Source: Collinsella sp. WCA1-178-WT-3 (M1)
Lineage (GTDB): Bacteria > Actinomycetota > Coriobacteriia > Coriobacteriales > Coriobacteriaceae
DNA length: 64,000 nucleotides
Direction of reading: 5' to 3'
Assembly: GCF_009696325.1 (NCBI RefSeq)
Contig: NZ_VUME01000001.1
Location: 248,001-312,000, forward strand
In this document: positions 54,684 to 62,805 of the stretch, piece after piece
Layout: every line of letters begins with the position of its first letter
Numbering within the stretch: position 1 is the stretch's first letter
Notes under the pieces: generated by a model
The model's input: only the letters and a program-made list of their open reading frames with translations
Database searches by the model: none
Told to the model about the DNA's origin: nothing
Program-made: the position numbers and the translations under genes

Positions 54684-56596
54684 AGAGCACGGACCTTCGG
54701 CTCATCGTCGGGCTGCGGAATGGTGCCCACCACGTTGTCGGCCAGCCAGTCCATCTCGACGATTTGCGTGCTCGGCAGTGGGGGAAAGCCCTCAATCTGC
54801 ACCACGCCGTCTTGGCTATGGAGCTCGCCGCCAAATGGATTGATGGAGCCCTCGACGATGCCATTGCGGAGGAGCTGAACAAGCTTGCGCGTCTGATAGG
54901 GCAGGCCCGGAGCGTAGCGAATGTCGATAACGCCCGAGCTCATGCCATACCAGTAGTTGACGGCGCGGACCTGGCTGTCGTCACTGGTCTCGTCCCAGGT
55001 GCCATGCAGCAGACTTCGCACGATAAGCTCGTAGTATCGGCCCCAGTTCCACACCGGCATGGCGATGCCGACGACCTTGCCATCGACCAGACGGTGGAGT
55101 CCGTAGGCCGTGGGGTCTTCGAGCGACTTTGACATGTCGGCGCCGGTCATGACGCTCACACCTTCGCGACGCATGGCCTCGGCAAGGCCTCCGGCGGGCA
55201 CATCGCCCCAGGTTAGGATAATTTGCGCACGGGGGTCGAGCAGCGAGGCGCCAATCGCAAAGGCATTGATCTCGCTGAGTGCGCCCGAGGCGAAGACCGA
55301 CGCGTGGTAACCGATGCGGTGGTTGTCCGCCATGCTGGCGGCAAGGGCGCCCAGGAGAAACTTGGCCTCGTACATCTTGCCAAAGTACGAACGGACGCTT
55401 TGGTGGGGAAGGCCGATGGAGCAGTTAAGGAACAGAACCCGGGGATATTCAACGGCAGCCCTGAGCGTGTATTCCATCAGGCGGTGCGAGGTCGAGAAGA
55501 TGACGTTAGCTCCATGTTTGACAGCCGTTTCCACGGCGGCATAGAACACGTCCGGATCGTGACAGTCCTCAAACGCCTCGGTGCGCACGATACCGCCAAA
55601 ATGCTCATCGAGATACTGACGCCCTTGGTCGTGCAGGCTGTCCCAGCTCGACGTCGCACAGGTGAATTCATGGATAAAGGCGATGCGCAGGGGGTTGGCC
55701 GCCGAATAGACGGTCTTGCCCATAAAGAAGTTGAGCATGCCGGAGGTGGACTTGGCGGGCGACTCCTCCTCATCGACGTTTGGCGCTTCGACAAGATTGA
55801 CCTTGTCCTCGTCACTTTTCCCGGCAATGACCAGCTCGCGCCAGATCTTGCACAGGCGGTTTACGACGATATCCGTCGGCGTATCCAGCAGGCGGTCCTG
55901 GTTGTACACATTGAGGTAGACGAGCATGGCGTCGGCGGGCGTAATGTCCAGGTGGTCGCCGCCCGCGCGAAGGTAGGCGCGCTTAAAGAGTAGGAAGGTG
56001 TGGCGCAGGTAGTCGACCTTTTTCTGGGGCCATTTTTCGATAAGGTTCTGACCGAGCATCTTGGCGAGCGTTTCGTAGCTTCCTTCGCGCGAGAACTCGA
56101 TCTCGTATAGGGGGCAGACGCGCCAAAACGCGCAGAACTCGCCGTACAGGCGACTTTCGACGGAATCCCATTTGCCGGGGTAGAGGCGGGTGACCTTGGC
56201 CGAAACCGTCGGGGCGTCCAGGAATTTGAGGACGCTGACGCGCTTGTTGCCTTCCTGGACATAGAACCGATGCATGAACTCGGTGACGATGATGGGGTCG
56301 CGATAGCCCTCGGTTACCTGAATGTCGTAGAGGTTGGACCACTTGCGGGCGAACTCGGTGCTAAACGGCAGCAGGGGCATAAAGTTGCATGAAAAGGCGG
56401 ACTGACGGCCCTTGGTAACCGTGCCGACAACCATTTCGAGCGGAATATCCCGCAGGCCGACATTCTCTCGCTGACCTAGAGGGAGCTGGGCAACCAAACT
56501 GTCGAGGTCCGTAAGGTATGGATGCTCGCTTTGGCTAATGGCGCGTCGACGTCCTTGCTCGCCGCGCTTGCGTGCTTGACGGTAGGCCTCTTCCAT
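54680..56596 (-). CDS. Cytoplasmic BMP-domain (PnrA/Med-like) protein with ParB-like N-terminal domain
   Basis: 638 residues. Residues ~80-130 contain a ParB/sulfiredoxin-like pattern (PIIVTEFMHRFYVQEGNKRV). From ~300 a basic-membrane-protein ligand-binding domain follows: PLRIAFIHEFTCATSSWDSL, VIFSTSHRLMEYTLRAA, SYFGKMYEAKFLLGALAASM and AFAIGASLLDPRAQI. BMP proteins normally are secreted lipoproteins that bind nucleosides for ABC import; this one has no signal peptide or lipobox and must be cytoplasmic. GGGAG precedes the ATG at 56596. It is co-translated with a metallophosphoesterase. Role unknown; a ligand sensor is plausible. Confidence 0.75.
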   Translation of the reverse strand: MEEAYRQARKRGEQGRRRAISQSEHPYLTDLDSLVAQLPLGQRENVGLRDIPLEMVVGTVTKGRQSAFSCNFMPLLPFSTEFARKWSNLYDIQVTEGYRDPIIVTEFMHRFYVQEGNKRVSVLKFLDAPTVSAKVTRLYPGKWDSVESRLYGEFCAFWRVCPLYEIEFSREGSYETLAKMLGQNLIEKWPQKKVDYLRHTFLLFKRAYLRAGGDHLDITPADAMLVYLNVYNQDRLLDTPTDIVVNRLCKIWRELVIAGKSDEDKVNLVEAPNVDEEESPAKSTSGMLNFFMGKTVYSAANPLRIAFIHEFTCATSSWDSLHDQGRQYLDEHFGGIVRTEAFEDCHDPDVFYAAVETAVKHGANVIFSTSHRLMEYTLRAAVEYPRVLFLNCSIGLPHQSVRSYFGKMYEAKFLLGALAASMADNHRIGYHASVFASGALSEINAFAIGASLLDPRAQIILTWGDVPAGGLAEAMRREGVSVMTGADMSKSLEDPTAYGLHRLVDGKVVGIAMPVWNWGRYYELIVRSLLHGTWDETSDDSQVRAVNYWYGMSSGVIDIRYAPGLPYQTRKLVQLLRNGIVEGSINPFGGELHSQDGVVQIEGFPPLPSTQIVEMDWLADNVVGTIPQPDDEPKVRAL

Positions 56597-56653
56597 AGTT
56601 TGCTCCCTTAGTCGTTTAAACAACTGTATGAACTATGGTACCACGAATGAAAA

Positions 56654-56690
56654 CCTCCCATTTTCCGATGTCAAAGAAATGGGAGGCAGT
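56654..56690 (-). terminator. Terminator of the MscS gene
   Basis: CCTCCCATTT and AAATGGGAGG form a 10-bp stem; on the minus strand TTTTC follows. Next to it lies half of an AACCACCACAAAGG-type arm (56698-56712). Confidence 0.7.
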
Positions 56691-56712
56691 TCACTGTCCC
56701 CTTTGTGGTGCT

Positions 56713-57480
56713 TTAGGCGATGATGGGAGCGATAGCGCGGATGCAGGCGTCGGCAGCGGTGAGTGTGGTGCTGTCGTCACTGACGATAAAGATGATCTTG
56801 CCCTTGATGCCAAAGTCGCCGATTTCGCTAAAGAGCACGTAGGGCTCCTGGTCAAAGCCCGAGATGGGAAGCACGGCGGCCTTGGTGGCGCTGGTCAGCT
56901 CGTCTGCCAGCGCGTCAAGGGAAGCCCATTTAGACGTGTCCTTTACGGCAACGGGCACGGCCACGCGCCCAAAGGGCATCAGATGCACGAGCGTGTCCTT
57001 GGAGATGTTGGAGTTGGGCACAATGATGGTCTGCCCGTTGGCATCCTCGATGGTCGTGTGGCGCCAGGTGATGTCCTGTACCACGCCCGACACGCCGCCG
57101 ACCTCGATATTGTCGCCGGGCTTGATGATGCCCATAAAGGTCACCTGCATGCCGCCGATAAGGTTCGACAGCGTGTCCTGAAAGCCGAGCGAGATGGCAA
57201 TGCCGCCGACGCCAAGAGCGGCGACGAGCGCGTTTGCGTTAATGCCAAAGCAGTTGTCGAGGATAAAACTGCCGCCGATCATCCAGATGACGGCGCGCGC
57301 AATGTTGATGAAGATACTCGATGCCGGAAGCGGGTTATCGTCGCGGTTGAGCAGGTGACGCAGCGTCTTGGAAACGACTTTGGCGGCGACGGCGGTGCCT
57401 ATCGCCAAGATGCCAGCCCAGATGATGTTGTGGACCCACCGCTGCTCAAAGAAATGAAGAATCGGCTCAAACAATTCCAT
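56713..57480 (-). CDS. Small-conductance mechanosensitive channel (MscS family)
   Basis: 255 residues. Three N-terminal membrane spans (about 17-37, 55-78, 84-115); the pore helix has ALVAALGVGGIAISLGFQDTLSNLIGG with its small-residue packing (given here as one family-typical stretch in parts: ALGVGGIAISLGFQ). The beta domain follows: IKPGDNIEVGGVSGVVQDI and VPNSNISKDTLVHL. It releases solutes under hypo-osmotic shock. The length is near E. coli MscS (286) but with a shorter tail. Confidence 0.9.
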   Translation of the reverse strand: MELFEPILHFFEQRWVHNIIWAGILAIGTAVAAKVVSKTLRHLLNRDDNPLPASSIFINIARAVIWMIGGSFILDNCFGINANALVAALGVGGIAISLGFQDTLSNLIGGMQVTFMGIIKPGDNIEVGGVSGVVQDITWRHTTIEDANGQTIIVPNSNISKDTLVHLMPFGRVAVPVAVKDTSKWASLDALADELTSATKAAVLPISGFDQEPYVLFSEIGDFGIKGKIIFIVSDDSTTLTAADACIRAIAPIIA

Positions 57481-57524
57481 GTAGGGAAAACCTCCTCAAG
57501 ATCGTTCAACCATGATACCCACCA

Positions 57525-57557
57525 AAAAGCCCGTCCGATCAAAACGGACGGGCTTTT
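57525..57557. terminator. Terminator between the 5'-nucleotidase and MscS genes
   Basis: AAAAGCCCGTCCG and CGGACGGGCTTTT pair perfectly around ATCAAAA; A/T flanks on both sides make it work in either direction. Confidence 0.9.
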
Positions 57558-57608
57558 GCGCTCGATATAAGGTTTGTACGGCGGGGCTGCAAGGCCCGGC
57601 GGTGTAGC

Positions 57609-59636
57609 TTAGCGGCGGCGCTTCCAGATAATGCCGACCATGATGACGATGATGCCGCCGATGAGGCATGCACCGACCACGGTCAGCGTACGATCTCCCG
57701 TTGCGGCAAGCTTACCGGCCGTCTTCTTGGTGGTGATCTGCGTGGTCGTCGTGCCGGGGTTGGATGAGGGCTCAGGCGTTGGGGTCGGATGGGGTGCGGG
57801 GCTCTCGGCGGAGCCAAAGCTGATGGTGCCCGCGAGCGAGGCCATCTTGTTCTCCCAGTCGTCCTGCCCGATCAGTGCCCTCAGCGCTGCCTCGCACGTA
57901 CTCCACTCGGCGCACTTCTTAGCTTTTGCAAAGGTGGGAAAGACGGTCGTGTTGGTAATGATGTAGTTATTGGTGGCGACGGCGTAGTTCTTGGCGGGGT
58001 CGAGCGCGCTGCCATCCTTGGTGAGTGTGGCGCTCACAATGCGCTTGCCTTCGGGCTGCGTCCAATCAATCGTCACGTTAATGCCGCCAAAGGAGAGAAC
58101 GCTGCCAGAGTCATCGCGCCACTTGTACTTGTCTTGCGCCTCCTGCTCGGTATGGCCGGCTGCCACGTAGGCTTGCTGAAGCTCGTAGCTGTGATTGCAA
58201 TCGTCGCTGATCTGCAGTGAGTGCTCAAGCGCTGCGAGGAAGTTTGCACCGGTCATGGTCCAGGTCTCCACGGTGTTGCCATAAGGCGAGATGGCGATGA
58301 CGTCGCCGGCGGTCACATCGCCCGCCGCGATGCCGCCGCGGATGCCGCCCGCGTTTTCGATGGCGAGGTCTGCCCCCGTCAGGGCAAGATAGGAGCCGCA
58401 GATCACATGCCCGATGGTCTGGGCCTTGGTGGTGTCGCTCGCTTTGCTGGGACGCAGATCGGTGGTGCGCACCATCTCCCAGCCATGCGTACCCGCGGCG
58501 TCTTCGCCGTAGAAATAGTCAGTGGCGGATGTGCCGATCACTTTGTTCGACTCGATTTTAAAGGCGTCGTCGAGTGGCTTGATTTTGTTATTGCGAACCT
58601 CATCGAGTTGACTCTGGTAGAAGGCGCCCTTGTCGGGGTCTGCCAAAAGGTCGTTGACGTTCTTGGCGGTGTAGAGCTTCTCGTCGCTGTCGTCTGCGGG
58701 GATCGTGACCGTGTCATCGTCGGTCGTCACGGTGCCATTCGTGTCGTACTTGTACGGAATGGAAAGCAGGCCGACCTCGGCAAAGGCGCTGCCCGCCTCG
58801 ACGACGCGGACCGGCTTGCCGTCGGCCCCCGTCACGTTTTCGTCTAAGTTGATGTGCTCGTGGCCCGCGACCAGTGCATCGACCCCAACGAGCTTTGCAG
58901 CAAAGGCCTTGGCGTTGAGCGTGTGCGCGATGCAGACGATAACGTTGCAGCCCTCATCCTCGCGCAGTCGCTTAGCCTCGGCATTGATGGCGGCTGCCGC
59001 ATCCGAGAACGACGTGTCCTGGACAAGGCCTTCGCGCAGTGAGAATCCCAGCGACTCATCCATGGCACCCACGACGCCGACCTTGATTTTGTAGTCGAAT
59101 GTGGAGTGGTCTTCGCTGTCCTCCCAGGTACGGTCGAGCGTCTTGGTGATGCTCGAGCTCCATACGCCGCTCGTAGACTTCGCGTTTGCGCAGAGCATGG
59201 CGAAGGGCGTGCCGGTGGTGCTGTAGCCGGTCATGGTGCGGAGCTTGTCCGCGCCGTAGCTCCAGTCGTGGTTGCCCGGCGTGGTCGCGTCGTAGCCGTT
59301 CGCATAAAAGGTGTCCATGAGCTCGGCGATGCTTTTGCCCTCGCTCATAGTGGCGAAGGATTGCCCGTGGAAGGTATCGCCCGCATCGAGCAAAAGATCG
59401 GGGGCACTGCCTTGAGCGCTATAGAGAACTGCCAGCCCGTCAAAGCCGACAGTGCCGGTACCCTTGCTTGCGTTGTAGCTGTACTTGTAGCTGCCGTGGA
59501 TATCATTGGTGTGCATGACGGCCACGGAGCCGTCAATAGCGGCGGGCAGGTTCCCCGCGAAAGCGAGGCTTGGGATGCCTGTGAGCGCGCCGGCAAACAA
59601 CGCGGCAGCTAACGCAAGGCGGGGGAGTCTTTTCAT
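57609..59636 (-). CDS. Surface-anchored 5'-nucleotidase / UshA-like phosphoesterase
   Basis: 675 residues. A signal peptide (LALAAALFAGALTGIPSLAFA) is followed by a calcineurin-like domain: VAVMHTNDIHGSY (Asp45, His47), LLLDAGDTFHGQSF, TPGNHDWSYGADKL, VCIAHTL and VAGHEHINLD. A 5'-nucleotidase C-terminal domain follows: AGGIRGGIAAGDVTAGDVI and YGNTVETWTMTGANFLAAL. The end is a sorting signal: LAATG at 643-647, a hydrophobic span and KRRR. LAXTG is typical of class E sortase substrates in actinobacteria. It should release nucleosides at the cell surface. AAGGAG precedes the ATG. Confidence 0.9.
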   Translation of the reverse strand: MKRLPRLALAAALFAGALTGIPSLAFAGNLPAAIDGSVAVMHTNDIHGSYKYSYNASKGTGTVGFDGLAVLYSAQGSAPDLLLDAGDTFHGQSFATMSEGKSIAELMDTFYANGYDATTPGNHDWSYGADKLRTMTGYSTTGTPFAMLCANAKSTSGVWSSSITKTLDRTWEDSEDHSTFDYKIKVGVVGAMDESLGFSLREGLVQDTSFSDAAAAINAEAKRLREDEGCNVIVCIAHTLNAKAFAAKLVGVDALVAGHEHINLDENVTGADGKPVRVVEAGSAFAEVGLLSIPYKYDTNGTVTTDDDTVTIPADDSDEKLYTAKNVNDLLADPDKGAFYQSQLDEVRNNKIKPLDDAFKIESNKVIGTSATDYFYGEDAAGTHGWEMVRTTDLRPSKASDTTKAQTIGHVICGSYLALTGADLAIENAGGIRGGIAAGDVTAGDVIAISPYGNTVETWTMTGANFLAALEHSLQISDDCNHSYELQQAYVAAGHTEQEAQDKYKWRDDSGSVLSFGGINVTIDWTQPEGKRIVSATLTKDGSALDPAKNYAVATNNYIITNTTVFPTFAKAKKCAEWSTCEAALRALIGQDDWENKMASLAGTISFGSAESPAPHPTPTPEPSSNPGTTTTQITTKKTAGKLAATGDRTLTVVGACLIGGIIVIMVGIIWKRRR

Positions 59637-59657
59637 GGCGGTCTCCTTACTCTTTAA

Positions 59658-59700
59658 CAAAAACCGCCGCAAAGGTGTCTGTCCCTTTGCGGCGGTTTTG
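59658..59700. repeat. Short palindrome upstream of the 5'-nucleotidase gene
   Basis: AAAACCGCCGCAAAGG and CCTTTGCGGCGGTTTT pair perfectly around TGTCTGTC. Same family as 48797 and 53938, with compensatory A-to-G changes in both arms. Confidence 0.75.
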
Positions 59701-59714
59701 ACGTCTGCGCAGAT

Positions 59715-59754
59715 AAAACCTGCCAAAATAAACCTGTCCCTTTTTGGTAGGTTT
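59715..59754. repeat. Short palindrome, AACCTGCC type, end of ABC ATPase gene
   Basis: AAACCTGCCAAAA and TTTTTGGTAGGTTT pair around TAAACCTGTCCC. It abuts the stop codon of the ATPase gene and may be its terminator. It is the second of two such hairpins in 100 nt. Confidence 0.7.
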
Positions 59755-60547
59755 AGCTCAGCAGCATGCGGTCGTTGGCGAGCTCGCCGCCCGAGACCTC
59801 CTCGAACTTCTGAAGCAAGTCGGCCACGGTGAGCGATTTCTTCTCATCGCCCGCCACGTCGTAGATTACGTGGCCCTCGTGCATCATGATCAGGCGATTG
59901 CCCAGACGGATAGCGTCGTTCATGTTATGCGTGACCATGAGCGTGGTCAGGTGGTTCTCGTCGACGATCTCCTCGGTCAGATTGAGCACCTTAGAGGCCG
60001 TCTTGGGGTCGAGTGCTGCGGTATGCTCGTCGAGCAGCAGCAGGCGCGGCTTGGTGAGCGTGGCCATGAGCAGGGTGAGTGCCTGGCGCTGGCCGCCCGA
60101 GAGCAGGCCGACCTTGGCGTTGAGGCGCGTGTCCAGACCAAGGTCCAGACGCTTGAGCAGCTTGACGTACTCGTCCTTCTCGGCCTTGGTGACGCCCCAC
60201 GAAAGGCCGCGACGCTGGCCGCGACGCTTGGCGAGTGCCAGGTTCTCGGCAATTTGCATGTCGGCTGCGGTGCCGCGCATGGGGTCCTGGAACACGCGGC
60301 CCAGGTACTTGGCACGCTGCGACTCGCTCAGACGCGAGATGTCGGTGCCGTCGAGCTCGATAACGCCCGAATCGAGCGGATACACGCCGGCGATCATGTT
60401 GAGCAGCGTGGACTTGCCGGCGCCGTTGCCGCCAATCACGGTTACAAAGTCGCCGTCGTTGAGGGTAAGGTCTACGCCGGTAAGAGCGCGCTTTTCGGTG
60501 ACGGTGCCCTTGTTAAAGGTCTTCTTGACGTGCGAGAGCTTAAGCAT
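59753..60547 (-). CDS. ABC transporter ATP-binding protein
   Basis: 264 residues. Walker A VIGGNGAGKSTLLNMIAG near residue 37, signature VGLLSGGQRQALTL near 145, Walker B LLLDEHTAALDPK and the switch His in MVTHNMNDAI. The start at 60547 overlaps the permease stop by 8 nt; a longer frame from 60628 runs inside the permease gene and is rejected. It drives the importer formed with the next two genes. Confidence 0.92.
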   Translation of the reverse strand: MLKLSHVKKTFNKGTVTEKRALTGVDLTLNDGDFVTVIGGNGAGKSTLLNMIAGVYPLDSGVIELDGTDISRLSESQRAKYLGRVFQDPMRGTAADMQIAENLALAKRRGQRRGLSWGVTKAEKDEYVKLLKRLDLGLDTRLNAKVGLLSGGQRQALTLLMATLTKPRLLLLDEHTAALDPKTASKVLNLTEEIVDENHLTTLMVTHNMNDAIRLGNRLIMMHEGHVIYDVAGDEKKSLTVADLLQKFEEVSGGELANDRMLLS

Positions 60548-61463
60548 CTGCCTCATCCCCCTTCGTGTAGGAGCTGCGGAGCTTATAGCGCTCCCAAACC
60601 ACGGGCACGCATAGGGCCACGGCGACAATCACGGCGGAGAGCAGCTTCATGTCGTTGGCGTCCATGCCCAGCTGCAGCACGATGGCGCGGATGAGGAAGT
60701 ACACCACGGAGCCAAAGACGGCGGAGGCAAGACGGACGCTAAACTGCGTGAGACCGCCGGGCAGCAGGCGGCCGAGCACCTCGCCGATAACAATGGCGGC
60801 GAGACCGATAACGATGGCGCCGGTGCCCATGCCAATGTCGGCGTACTTCTGGCTCTGGCAGATGAGCGCGCCCGAAAGGCCAATGAGGGCGTTGGAGAGC
60901 ACGAGGGCGATCATCTTAGTGGAGTTGGTGTTGACGCCCAGGGCACGGATCATGTACTCGTTGTTGCCGGTGGCGCGCAGCGCCGAGCCGATCTCGGTGC
61001 CAAAGAACCAATACAGGATGGCAACGATAGCCACGGCGAGCAAGATGCCCAGGATGATGGCAACGGTGGACTGCGGCAGGCCCGTCATATTGCTGACGGC
61101 CGAGAACACGGTGCCCTTGGCAAGGATGGGCGTGTTGGATTTGCCCATGATGCGCAGGTTGATGGACCACAGGCTGATCTGGGTGAGGATTCCGGCGAGG
61201 ATCGCGGGAATCTCAAAGACGGTGGTCAGAATGCCCGTGACCGCGCCCGCAATGGCGCCGGCGCACATGCCGGCCAAAACGGCGAGCAACGGGTCGACAT
61301 TGTTGTTGACGATGAGCACGGCGCAGACGCAGCCGCCGAGGGCAAAGCTGCCGTCACAGGTCATATCGGGGATGTCGAGCAGGCGGAACGTGATAAACAC
61401 GCCAAGCACCATAATGCCCCAGAGGACACCCTGCGAAACGGCGCCCTGCAACGCAATGAGCAT
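60540..61463 (-). CDS. ABC transporter permease (TrpXYZ/CD8639-type family)
   Basis: 307 residues, about nine hydrophobic spans, of the branched-chain-amino-acid/BMP permease fold: MVLGVFITFRLLDIPDMTCDG near the start, GAIAGAVTGILTTVFEIPAI, ALRATGNNEYMIRALGVNT and GLAAIVIGEVLGRLL. The conserved EAA-like loop sits in GNNEYMIRALGVN. It pairs with the PF04392-type binding protein upstream. Substrate unknown; relatives import tryptophan/tyrosine or other small organics. Confidence 0.88.
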   Translation of the reverse strand: MLIALQGAVSQGVLWGIMVLGVFITFRLLDIPDMTCDGSFALGGCVCAVLIVNNNVDPLLAVLAGMCAGAIAGAVTGILTTVFEIPAILAGILTQISLWSINLRIMGKSNTPILAKGTVFSAVSNMTGLPQSTVAIILGILLAVAIVAILYWFFGTEIGSALRATGNNEYMIRALGVNTNSTKMIALVLSNALIGLSGALICQSQKYADIGMGTGAIVIGLAAIVIGEVLGRLLPGGLTQFSVRLASAVFGSVVYFLIRAIVLQLGMDANDMKLLSAVIVAVALCVPVVWERYKLRSSYTKGDEADA

Positions 61464-61567
61464 GCTTCATACCTCCTAGGATAGGGTGGACACGTGATTT
61501 TCCATAATAGCGGTACCAATGCATAAAAGAGCAGCGGACGGACATTTTGTTTTACCAAAAACAAGCA

Positions 61568-61596
61568 GGGCGAACGCCGGTCTTTAGCGTTCGCCC
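61568..61596 (-). terminator. Attenuating hairpin between binding-protein and permease genes
   Basis: GGGCGAACGC and GCGTTCGCCC pair perfectly; on the minus strand GTTTTTGG follows. With a second hairpin at 61618-61652 it lies in the 203-nt gap after the binding-protein gene, where partial termination would give more binding protein than membrane complex. Confidence 0.65.
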
Positions 61597-61666
61597 CAAT
61601 GACTCAGATATTGAATAACGCAGCTATGGCGCAAGCGCGTGCCTAGCTGCGTTACCGCGCATGGCG

Positions 61667-62647
61667 CTACTCGTCTAGAGCGGAAAGGTCGATGCCCAGG
61701 GCCTCGGCCATCTCGTCGTTCTTGATGACGACCAGATCCTTGCTTGGGAGGTGCTTGATCGGCATATCCTCGGGCTTGGCCTCGCCCTTCAGAATCTTAA
61801 CGGCCATCTCGCCCGCGGCGTAGCCCAGGTCCTCATAGTTGATGGAAAGGGTGAACAGGCCGCCGGCCATGCACATGCCCTCTTCGCCGGTCACAAAGGG
61901 AAGCTTGTTCTCCTTGCAGATCTGACCGACCTGCGAAGCGCCCGCGGCGATAGTGTTGTCAGTGGGGGAGTAGAGCGCGTCGACCTTGCCTACGGCAGAC
62001 TCGACGACGGACTGGATCTCGTTGGAGCTCGAGACGGTGAAATCGGTGTACTCCAGGCCCAGCTTGTCGAGTTCCTTCTTGGCGGCCTTGATCTGGACGT
62101 CGGAGTTGGACTCGGCGGTGCAGTAGAGCAGACCGATCTTTTTAACGTCGGGCAGGACCTTCTGCATCATCTCGAGCTGCTCGGCGACCGGGGTGAGGTC
62201 GGAGGCGCCGGTGACGTTGGTGCCGGGCTTGTCGTTGTCCTGGACCAGGCCGGAGGCGGCGTAGTCGGTGATGGCGCAGCCCACGATGGGGATATCGGCC
62301 GTGGCGCCGGCGGCAGCCTGTGCGGCAGGCGTGGCGATGGCGTAGATCAAGTTGACGTTGTCGCCCACAAACTTGTCGGCGATGGACTTACACGTGGACT
62401 GGTCGTTCTGGGCGTTCTTCTGGTCGATCTTGACCTTGAGTCCGCTCTTCTTGATGGCCTTGACAAAGCCGTCGTTGGCGGCGTCGAGCGCGGAGTGCTC
62501 AGTGAGCTGCAGAACGCCGATGGTGTAGTCGGAACCGGCGGCTGCAGAGCCGGAACCAGAGTTGCCGCCGCATCCGGCGAGCGGGGCCAGTGCGAGCAGG
62601 CCGGCGGAGACCAGAAGGCTCCTGCGGCTGATGGTGATGTCGTTCAT
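61667..62647 (-). CDS. ABC transporter substrate-binding lipoprotein (PF04392-like)
   Basis: 326 residues. The signal peptide has a twin-arginine-like SRRSLLVSAGLLALAPLAGC with lipobox LAGC, so it is a lipoprotein and possibly Tat-exported. The mature part has two alpha/beta lobes: YTIGVLQLTEHSALDAANDG, IATPAAQAAAGATADIPIVG, VTGASDLTPVAEQLEMMQKV and KIGLLYCTAESNSDVQIKAA. This is the TrpX/ABC_sub_bind pattern. The start at 62647 follows GGGGGTAA. Ligand unknown. Confidence 0.9.
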   Translation of the reverse strand: MNDITISRRSLLVSAGLLALAPLAGCGGNSGSGSAAAGSDYTIGVLQLTEHSALDAANDGFVKAIKKSGLKVKIDQKNAQNDQSTCKSIADKFVGDNVNLIYAIATPAAQAAAGATADIPIVGCAITDYAASGLVQDNDKPGTNVTGASDLTPVAEQLEMMQKVLPDVKKIGLLYCTAESNSDVQIKAAKKELDKLGLEYTDFTVSSSNEIQSVVESAVGKVDALYSPTDNTIAAGASQVGQICKENKLPFVTGEEGMCMAGGLFTLSINYEDLGYAAGEMAVKILKGEAKPEDMPIKHLPSKDLVVIKNDEMAEALGIDLSALDE

Positions 62648-62682
62648 GTCATTACCCCCAGTATAGAAATTGCTGGAAACAC

Positions 62683-62713
62683 TGCACTCAAACAAAGTGC
62701 AAGTGGGTCTATA
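62683..62713 (-). promoter_or_regulatory. Promoter -10 and inverted repeat upstream of the ABC operon
   Basis: On the minus strand a TATAGA box (62713-62708) is followed by TGCACT-TTGTTTG-AGTGCA (62701-62683). The TTGAAA box about 19 bp upstream of the -10 may be the -35. The dyad lies just past the expected start site, where a repressor could act. Confidence 0.4.
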
Positions 62714-62805
62714 GTAGCGCCGATGCCCATTTTTTCAACAACCTGTCGGGTTTTTTAATACTGAACCGGATGGACGGCGGGGGATTTGGCGGGCAACGGC
62801 AAGAC

